From JBOFOR01 sp051654865 (GTDB lineage Bacteria > Bacillota > Clostridia > Peptostreptococcales > Peptostreptococcaceae): DNA of 19,189 bases. Both the position numbers and the translations under genes were made by a program. The notes below the pieces were generated by a model that was not told where the DNA came from, searched no databases, and was given only the letters and a program-made list of their open reading frames with translations. The DNA lies in contig JBOFYV010000125.1 of assembly GCA_051654865.1 (NCBI GenBank), positions 1 through 19,189 of the forward strand, read 5' to 3'. This document shows, one piece after another, positions 14,780-19,189 of the stretch (the first letter of the stretch is position 1; each line of letters opens with the position of its first letter).

Positions 14780-15085
14780 ATGGCAAATCCTAAAAAAGCA
14801 TATAAGCCATCACAAAATGCTTTAAGCGCATTAACAACTGCAACTGTTATCAAAACGATGGCATTAACAACAGATCAGTGGAGCTTAGCCTTATTACAGG
14901 GGATAGCAAAAGCACCGGCAGGAACAATGTTACCAAGTGCTGCAGTATTATTATGGCCAACAACTGTAAGTGTTACTGCTCAAAGTGTAACAAATGCTTA
15001 CGCTATAACTTTTAGTGATTATGAAGGTAGATATGGAGTAACTATAAAAACAGGAACTGCATATAGAATAAAAGTATACGGTTAA
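14780..15085 (+). CDS. Small Ala/Thr-rich structural-type protein with a carboxypeptidase-regulatory-like C-terminus
   Basis: A 101-residue protein with no signal peptide and no cysteine. Ala and Thr make up about 31 percent (16 Ala, 15 Thr). Residues 41-101 (GIAKAPAGTMLPSAAV, then ITFSDYEGRYGVTIKTGTAYRIKVYG read in two parts) align with the second domain of the protein at 12406, so the two genes share a module by duplication. Residues 1-40 are polar and basic at the start (MANPKKAYKPSQ), then Ala/Thr-rich. AGGAG at 14764-14768 precedes ATG by 11 bases, a slightly long gap. It has its own candidate promoter, a palindromic leader and its own terminator. This is the layout of an abundant structural protein expressed separately from its neighbours. 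Its Thr-rich surface makes it a candidate glycosylation target. Function is inferred. Confidence 0.75.
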   Translation: MANPKKAYKPSQNALSALTTATVIKTMALTTDQWSLALLQGIAKAPAGTMLPSAAVLLWPTTVSVTAQSVTNAYAITFSDYEGRYGVTIKTGTAYRIKVYG

Positions 15086-15097
15086 TTGTAAATACAA

Positions 15098-15127
15098 AGA
15101 GATTAGCTTTGCTAATCTCTATATTTT
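15098..15127 (+). terminator. Intrinsic terminator after the small Ala/Thr-rich protein gene
   Basis: AGAGATTAGC (15098-15107) pairs perfectly with 15111-15120 around TTT and is followed by ATATTTTTAT. It lies only about 20 bases before the next gene's ribosome site, so the glycosyltransferase is reached by read-through or by a promoter that I cannot identify. Confidence 0.8.
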
Positions 15128-15149
15128 TATATTAATTCAGGGAGGAAAT

Positions 15150-16877
15150 ATGAGTAACTACAATAAAGTTAAAAGTAATGACAATTATGATATGTATCAA
15201 ATAAAAAAAGATGATAAAATAGTGTACTTAGGAAATAAAAAAAATTATAAGCAAACTATAGATGATTTAATAGATACGGTAGATGATATATACTTTGACT
15301 CTATAGTTTTTGTGTTTGGAATCGATAGTGGAGAATATATTAAATCATTAAAATCTAATATATGTAGCTATAATAAAGTAATAATAATAGAACCAAACAA
15401 AGATATATACTTATTAAATAGATATAAAGTATTTGGTAATAATATAGAATTAGTTTTATTTGAGGAAGAAAAAATAAAAGAAATAATAAATAGCACAATT
15501 TTAATTAATCATGTTAATAGGTTATTTGTCCATAGTTTTGGTAACTATAAAGAAATATACAGTGAAGAATACTCAAAATTCATTGAAATATTAGATCGTA
15601 GATATAATTTGATTACATCAAGTTTAAATGTAAATCAAAGGTATAAGACGCTATTTTTTAAAGATATGCTAGCTAATTTACCAGTTATAAATAACTCAAC
15701 ACCCCTAAATTCAAATATAGACATCAATAAAAATAAACCTGCAATAATTGTGTCTGCAGGACCATCTCTAGATAAAAACATTCAAACAATGATAAAACAC
15801 AAAGATAAATTAAAAAACTTCTTTATAATAGCAAACAATAGAACAATGAGTGCATTAATAGACAATGATATAAAGCCGAATCTAGTTGTTTCAGTAGATC
15901 CATTAGATGATATATATATAATGATGAAAAAATATTTAAATCAGGAGGTACCTCTAGCTTTTTATGAATATAGTAACAAAGATTTAATTAAAGAATATAA
16001 AGGTGAAAAAATATATATAGCACAGTTATTACCTAAAATTATAAATAGAATAAAAGATATCTCAGGAACTTTTACTGGAGGTTCTGTAGCTCATACATGT
16101 ATAGATATTGCAAATATAATAGGCTGTAGCCCCATAATATTAATAGGTCAAGATTGTGCAAATACTTTTGGAAAATACCACTCAGATAATGCTACTTTTG
16201 ATGTAGATAAAGATTATAAAAAAATAATGACTTTTACTGCTAAAAATGTATATGGAGAAGATATACAAACAACACCTACATTAGATTATTTTAAAACTAA
16301 GATAGAAGAATATATAAAGGCTGTTCAAGAATTTAAGGAAGTGGAATTTATAAACTGTTCTTATGGAGCAGATATTATAGGTGCACCACATAAAGAACTA
16401 GAAGACGTATTTACTTCAAATAAATACACTGAAAATATAAATTATATAAGGATTGATAAATGTATAAACATAGATGTAGAAGAAATTAAAATTACAGTGC
16501 TAAATCATATTGATGAATATATAGAAAAATCAGATAAGTGCATAAATATATGCAAAGAGCTATTAGAAAAAGAGACGAAAGAGTCGTTATTAGATATGGA
16601 TGATGATGATGTAAATCTACAACAATTTATTTATACTCAACAAGTTGTTGATGAATTTGAGTTTAGTAATATAAGTAATTATCTAGGTGGATATAGAGCA
16701 ATGTTCTTATATGAAATAAGAGAAAAATACTTCACTATGTCAGCAAGTGATTATGAAAGATTAACATCAAATTTAAAATATCACTGTGGCAACTTTTTAA
16801 ATTATTTTATGGAGTTAAAAAAAATGCTTGAAGAACTCAAAAGATTATATTTTGAAGTAATATCAAAAAAAAATTAA
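15150..16877 (+). CDS. DUF115/Maf-type glycosyltransferase (motility-accessory-factor family)
   Basis: A 575-residue soluble protein of the Maf/MptE-like DUF115 family. Maf proteins transfer nonulosonic acids from CMP-sugars to Ser/Thr of flagellin in other bacteria. An N-terminal domain (about 1-190) holds a Rossmann-like FDSIVFVFGIDSGEY and KVIIIEPN. The DUF115 core shows AIIVSAGPSLDKN with GPSL at 204-207, SVDP (248-251), GGSVAHTC from 310, LIGQDCA with GQD at 333-335, KYHSD, and NCSYGADIIGAPH near 400. The remaining 150 residues are mostly helical. AGGGAGG at 15139-15145 precedes ATG. No flagellar genes are in this window, and its neighbours are CMP-nonulosonate synthesis genes and beta-rich structural proteins. 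Those proteins are therefore the most likely acceptors. It is also possible that the true acceptor lies elsewhere in the genome. Confidence 0.88.
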   Translation: MSNYNKVKSNDNYDMYQIKKDDKIVYLGNKKNYKQTIDDLIDTVDDIYFDSIVFVFGIDSGEYIKSLKSNICSYNKVIIIEPNKDIYLLNRYKVFGNNIELVLFEEEKIKEIINSTILINHVNRLFVHSFGNYKEIYSEEYSKFIEILDRRYNLITSSLNVNQRYKTLFFKDMLANLPVINNSTPLNSNIDINKNKPAIIVSAGPSLDKNIQTMIKHKDKLKNFFIIANNRTMSALIDNDIKPNLVVSVDPLDDIYIMMKKYLNQEVPLAFYEYSNKDLIKEYKGEKIYIAQLLPKIINRIKDISGTFTGGSVAHTCIDIANIIGCSPIILIGQDCANTFGKYHSDNATFDVDKDYKKIMTFTAKNVYGEDIQTTPTLDYFKTKIEEYIKAVQEFKEVEFINCSYGADIIGAPHKELEDVFTSNKYTENINYIRIDKCINIDVEEIKITVLNHIDEYIEKSDKCINICKELLEKETKESLLDMDDDDVNLQQFIYTQQVVDEFEFSNISNYLGGYRAMFLYEIREKYFTMSASDYERLTSNLKYHCGNFLNYFMELKKMLEELKRLYFEVISKKN

Positions 16878-16926
16878 ATTCATATAGTATAAATAAAAAG
16901 GTATATGTCAATTTAGGAGGGACAAG

Positions 16927-17244
16927 ATGGGAAGTAAAATTATAATAAATAATAAGGAATATACTGAAAGAGTGGTGGAATCTCTAGAAATAAATGGAGT
17001 AATAACTCAAAGTAATGAAATAGATGCTACAACAATGGATAACAACTATATACTTGAAGTTAATATAAACACAGGGGATAAAATAAGTGTTGCTAGTAGC
17101 TATGTAGAGGAGAACAATCAAACTATAAAGATGAGTTCTGTGGTAGACACAAATAATATTGAAGAATCTAAAGCTACAAAGAACATAGGATATAAATCAT
17201 TAATTAATAGATTTATAGAATTTATAAAACGCATATTTAAGTAA
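16927..17244 (+). CDS. Small unknown protein with a C-terminal amphipathic basic helix
   Basis: A 105-residue protein that I do not recognise. A polar, beta-prone body (MGSKIIINNKEYTERVV to about residue 75) is followed by a short linker and a final segment, YKSLINRFIEFIKRIFK, which would form an amphipathic helix with hydrophobic and basic faces. That could bind a membrane or a partner protein. It has no signal peptide. The ribosome site is very strong (AGGAGG at 16915-16920, six bases from ATG). It lies 49 bases after the glycosyltransferase gene and ends at a strong terminator, so it is probably the last gene of the module. CATATAGTA at 16881-16889 resembles the other CATANNNTA boxes, but no AC element stands at the right distance. 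Confidence 0.7.
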   Translation: MGSKIIINNKEYTERVVESLEINGVITQSNEIDATTMDNNYILEVNINTGDKISVASSYVEENNQTIKMSSVVDTNNIEESKATKNIGYKSLINRFIEFIKRIFK

Positions 17245-17249
17245 TTATT

Positions 17250-17290
17250 AAAAACTCTTACCATATTATATCTTGGTAAGAGTTTTTTTG
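17250..17290 (+). terminator. Bidirectional terminator between convergent genes
   Basis: AAAAACTCTTACCA (17250-17263) pairs perfectly with 17274-17287 over 14 bp around a ten-base loop. T-runs lie on both strands. It ends both the plus-strand glycan module and the minus-strand antiporter gene. Confidence 0.92.
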
Positions 17291-17310
17291 ATACTAATTA
17301 TATAAATGAA

Positions 17311-18267
17311 TTATCTCATTATTGTATAAGCCATATACACAAAGTATAAAGCAACAAGTATGAAACCTTGAGATTTAACTAAAGAGTTGTTCTTTTTCAT
17401 AAATAAATATAAAATAACAGTAATAAATACCATAAAAGTAACATCAATAAGTGCTAACATGCTTATTGATATAGGGTTTATAGTAGTAGCTAAACCTAGA
17501 ACTAATAAAATGTTAAATAAGTTCGATCCAATAACATTTCCAATAGCTATTTCAGTTTCCCCTTTTTTAATAGCAACTATAGAAGTAACAAATTCAGGTA
17601 AAGAAGTACCAATAGCAACTATAGTTAAACCAACTAAATTAGCACTCATACCAAAAGATGTAGCAATAGATGTAGCAGAGTCAACTACCATATCTCCACC
17701 TAAAACTATACCTACTATACCTACTAAACTAACTAATACCGTCTTTACCATAGAAACTTCTTCTACAGATGAAGTCTCAATAGCTGCAGCAGCTTCACCA
17801 GCTACTGTATCAGATTCTACACTTGAGCTTTTAGCAGATTTTATAGTGTTGAATAAGAAGTAAGCAAATAATACTAAAAGCACTAATCCTTCAACTCTAG
17901 TCATTGTTAAGTCAAATGCAAATAAAAGCATAGTAGCACTAACTAATATTAAAAAAGGTGCATCCTTTTTTATAGTATTTTTCTCAACTGGTAATTTTGT
18001 AATTATAGATGATACCCCAAGTACCATAAGTATATTGAAAAAGTTAGAACCGACAACATTAGCTACACTCATATCATTTTGTCCTGCTAAAGAAGAAGTG
18101 ATACTAACAGCAGCTTCAGGAGCACTTGTTCCCATAGCAACTATAGTAAGACCGATAATCATAGCGGGTACATTGAATTTTCTAGCAATAGATGCAGCCC
18201 CCTCGACAAATATATCAGCACCCTTTATTAAGAAAAAGAAGCCGACAATTAATAATAAAAAAGACAT
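17311..18267 (-). CDS. Na+/Ca2+ antiporter (CaCA family, YrbG-like)
   Basis: A 318-residue membrane protein of the cation/Ca2+ antiporter family, which exports calcium in exchange for sodium or protons. It has the diagnostic inverted duplication: GTSAPEAAVS (46-55) with GSNFFNIL (73-80) in the first half, and GTSLPEFVTS (220-229) with GSNLFNIL (247-254) in the second. The acidic Glu of each GTSxPE is a cation ligand. A polar, Ser/Glu-rich loop (about 144-172) separates the halves. Length is normal for the family. On the minus strand GGAGGG (complement of 18273-18278) precedes the ATG. TTGAAA/TATACT with 17-base spacing upstream makes a good promoter (18343-18315). The divergent neighbour is a Ter-type stress gene, and the two share a 19-bp inverted repeat. 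Confidence 0.93.
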   Translation of the reverse strand: MSFLLLIVGFFFLIKGADIFVEGAASIARKFNVPAMIIGLTIVAMGTSAPEAAVSITSSLAGQNDMSVANVVGSNFFNILMVLGVSSIITKLPVEKNTIKKDAPFLILVSATMLLFAFDLTMTRVEGLVLLVLFAYFLFNTIKSAKSSSVESDTVAGEAAAAIETSSVEEVSMVKTVLVSLVGIVGIVLGGDMVVDSATSIATSFGMSANLVGLTIVAIGTSLPEFVTSIVAIKKGETEIAIGNVIGSNLFNILLVLGLATTINPISISMLALIDVTFMVFITVILYLFMKKNNSLVKSQGFILVALYFVYMAYTIMR

Positions 18268-18314
18268 AATATCCCTCCGAAAACATTAAATTTTTATGTT
18301 TATACAATGGATAC

Positions 18315-18343
18315 AGTATACCACTATAATGATTTAATTTCAA
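18315..18343 (-). promoter_or_regulatory. Promoter of the Na+/Ca2+ antiporter gene
   Basis: Read on the minus strand, TTGAAA (18343-18338) and TATACT (18320-18315) are separated by exactly 17 bases. The spacer and part of the -35 coincide with the left arm of the 19-bp inverted repeat (18321-18339), an ideal place for a repressor or activator. Confidence 0.6.
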
Positions 18344-18436
18344 ATATATATAAGCATTAATATTTAGTAAAAGTAAATTATTTTATGATATAATAAAAAT
18401 AGAGAAACTTTCAAACTAATTAAATCATTATAGTGG
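18321..18436 (+). repeat. Perfect 19-bp inverted repeat flanking the divergent intergenic region
   Basis: AATTAAATCATTATAGTGG occurs at 18418-18436 on the plus strand and, exactly, on the minus strand at 18339-18321. The arms are 78 bases apart. Each reads in the same direction relative to the gene it precedes: one inside the antiporter promoter, the other just after the yceG -10 and running into its ribosome site. Confidence 0.9.
18386..18394 (+). promoter_or_regulatory. Extended -10 promoter of the yceG-like gene
   Basis: TGATATAAT at 18386-18394 is a perfect extended -10 (TGn plus TATAAT). No good -35 is seen, which is usual for extended -10 promoters. The start site near 18401 leaves a leader of about 50 bases that contains one arm of the 19-bp repeat. 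Confidence 0.6.
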
Positions 18437-18449
18437 AAAGGAGCAAATT

Positions 18450-19189
18450 GTGGGAATAAGTCTTAGACAGATAATTAGTACTATGTTTAAAGAAAAAGAA
18501 CAAGTATATTTTTATAGATTTATAGGTATAAAAAATAAAGATGAATACAACAATGAGCTGAAATTATTGCAGCTAAAATGTGATGAAATAAAAGATAAAG
18601 TATTGATATATGACAATGAAATTCCACTTAGTGGGGAGATGGAACTTATACAATATATATATAGTGAACTTCAAACTATGGATATATACAATATAGTCAA
18701 TCAAGATATCGTAATTTTTGATGATTATAATATAAATTATAGATTTTTAAGTGCATTACAATATAGCGTTAACTTAGCAATAAAAAATGAGAACTTCTTT
18801 AATGAGAATATAAGAAATAACTTTATAACAAAATTAATAGTATGGACTTATATGTATGCTAAGGAAATGAATATAGAAGGAGAAATAAATCCAAAAGTAG
18901 TATATTATGGCGAAATAGGTAGACATGAAATTTACTTTTTAATACAATTATATAAAATGGGATTTGATGTAATATATCTAAATCCATTAAAAGAAGAAAA
19001 CATAGAAGAGATAGATGTTGATAAACTTAGTATACTAAATAAAGAAATACAAATAGATGTAGTGGAGTCATTTAAAGAAAGAAGTGCTAAAGGTAAATTA
19101 ACTGAAAATATTGAAACAATAACAAAGCAAATTCAAAGTGAAATACACGAAGAGCTATTTGTAAATACAGGAATATTCAAGCCTTGGCA
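18450..19189 (+). CDS. yceG: YceG-like Ter/toxic-anion-resistance protein, 3' end outside the window
   Basis: The frame opens at GTG 18450, six bases after AAAGGAG (18437-18443), and stays open to the window end, giving 246 residues. The sequence (LRQIISTMFKEKEQVYFYRFIG, QLYKMGFDVIYLNP, ESFKERSAKGKL) resembles the start of YceG, the roughly 540-residue protein encoded with TerD-type genes in the Bacillus yceC-H and clostridial tellurite-resistance operons. In that literature it belongs to a predicted biosynthetic module linked to Ter stress systems; its reaction is unknown. It has no signal peptide or membrane helix in the visible half. The rest of a ter operon probably follows beyond the window. 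The recognition is from memory of the family, so it carries some uncertainty. Confidence 0.7.
   Translation, partial: MGISLRQIISTMFKEKEQVYFYRFIGIKNKDEYNNELKLLQLKCDEIKDKVLIYDNEIPLSGEMELIQYIYSELQTMDIYNIVNQDIVIFDDYNINYRFLSALQYSVNLAIKNENFFNENIRNNFITKLIVWTYMYAKEMNIEGEINPKVVYYGEIGRHEIYFLIQLYKMGFDVIYLNPLKEENIEEIDVDKLSILNKEIQIDVVESFKERSAKGKLTENIETITKQIQSEIHEELFVNTGIFKPW

Noticed and set aside
17387..18289. Plus-strand open frames opposite the Na+/Ca2+ antiporter
   Set aside because: The minus-strand frame carries both GTSxPE and GSN(F/L)FN motifs. The plus-strand frames are shadows without ribosome sites or recognisable domains.

Overview
The window is AT-rich (clearly below one third G+C by eye), uses strong AGGAGG-type ribosome sites and short intrinsic terminators, and carries genes typical of anaerobic spore-forming Firmicutes. 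The codon use, the Fur boxes and the Ter-type stress gene fit a member of the Peptostreptococcaceae (Paraclostridium, Romboutsia, Terrisporobacter or similar). The genus is an inference, not something the sequence proves.

Layout. (1) Positions 1-2890: an MFS transporter, then a DEAD-box RNA helicase behind a promoter and a terminator-like leader hairpin. (2) 2900-4290: a frameshifted membrane-protein remnant on the minus strand and a secreted lipoprotein nuclease of the SNase family. (3) 4359-8774: an iron-regulated block with two near-perfect Fur boxes, a DUF454 membrane protein, a third weaker Fur-like box, a small four-helix membrane protein, and two overlapping ABC half-transporters that resemble CydD/CydC. 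(4) 8901-9507: an isolated protein built from an internal duplication. (5) 9563-17290: a one-directional glycan and surface-protein module. It holds a SAM methyltransferase, a short NeuB-type synthase without its usual C-terminal SAF domain, and a fused CMP-nonulosonate cytidylyltransferase/HAD phosphatase. These are followed by a two-domain carboxypeptidase-regulatory-like protein, a glycine-rich beta-repeat/Ig-like protein, a small Ala/Thr-rich protein sharing the same beta domain, a DUF115/Maf-type glycosyltransferase and a small unknown protein. (6) 17311-19189: a Na+/Ca2+ antiporter on the minus strand diverging from a partial yceG-like tellurite/stress gene, with a perfect 19-bp inverted repeat in their shared upstream region.

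How the parts may work together. In module 5 the synthase, phosphatase and cytidylyltransferase together could make a CMP-activated nine-carbon sugar directly from a hexose-6-phosphate and PEP, and the Maf-like enzyme could place it on protein. The putative acceptor proteins next door have no visible signal peptides, LPXTG motifs or SLH domains. They could therefore be assembled from the mother-cell cytoplasm onto a spore surface, but that is a hypothesis. In module 3 the Fur boxes suggest that the CydDC-like exporter and its small partners respond to iron, with haem or a siderophore-like compound as possible cargo. In module 6 the shared repeat suggests joint control of calcium export and the Ter-type stress operon.
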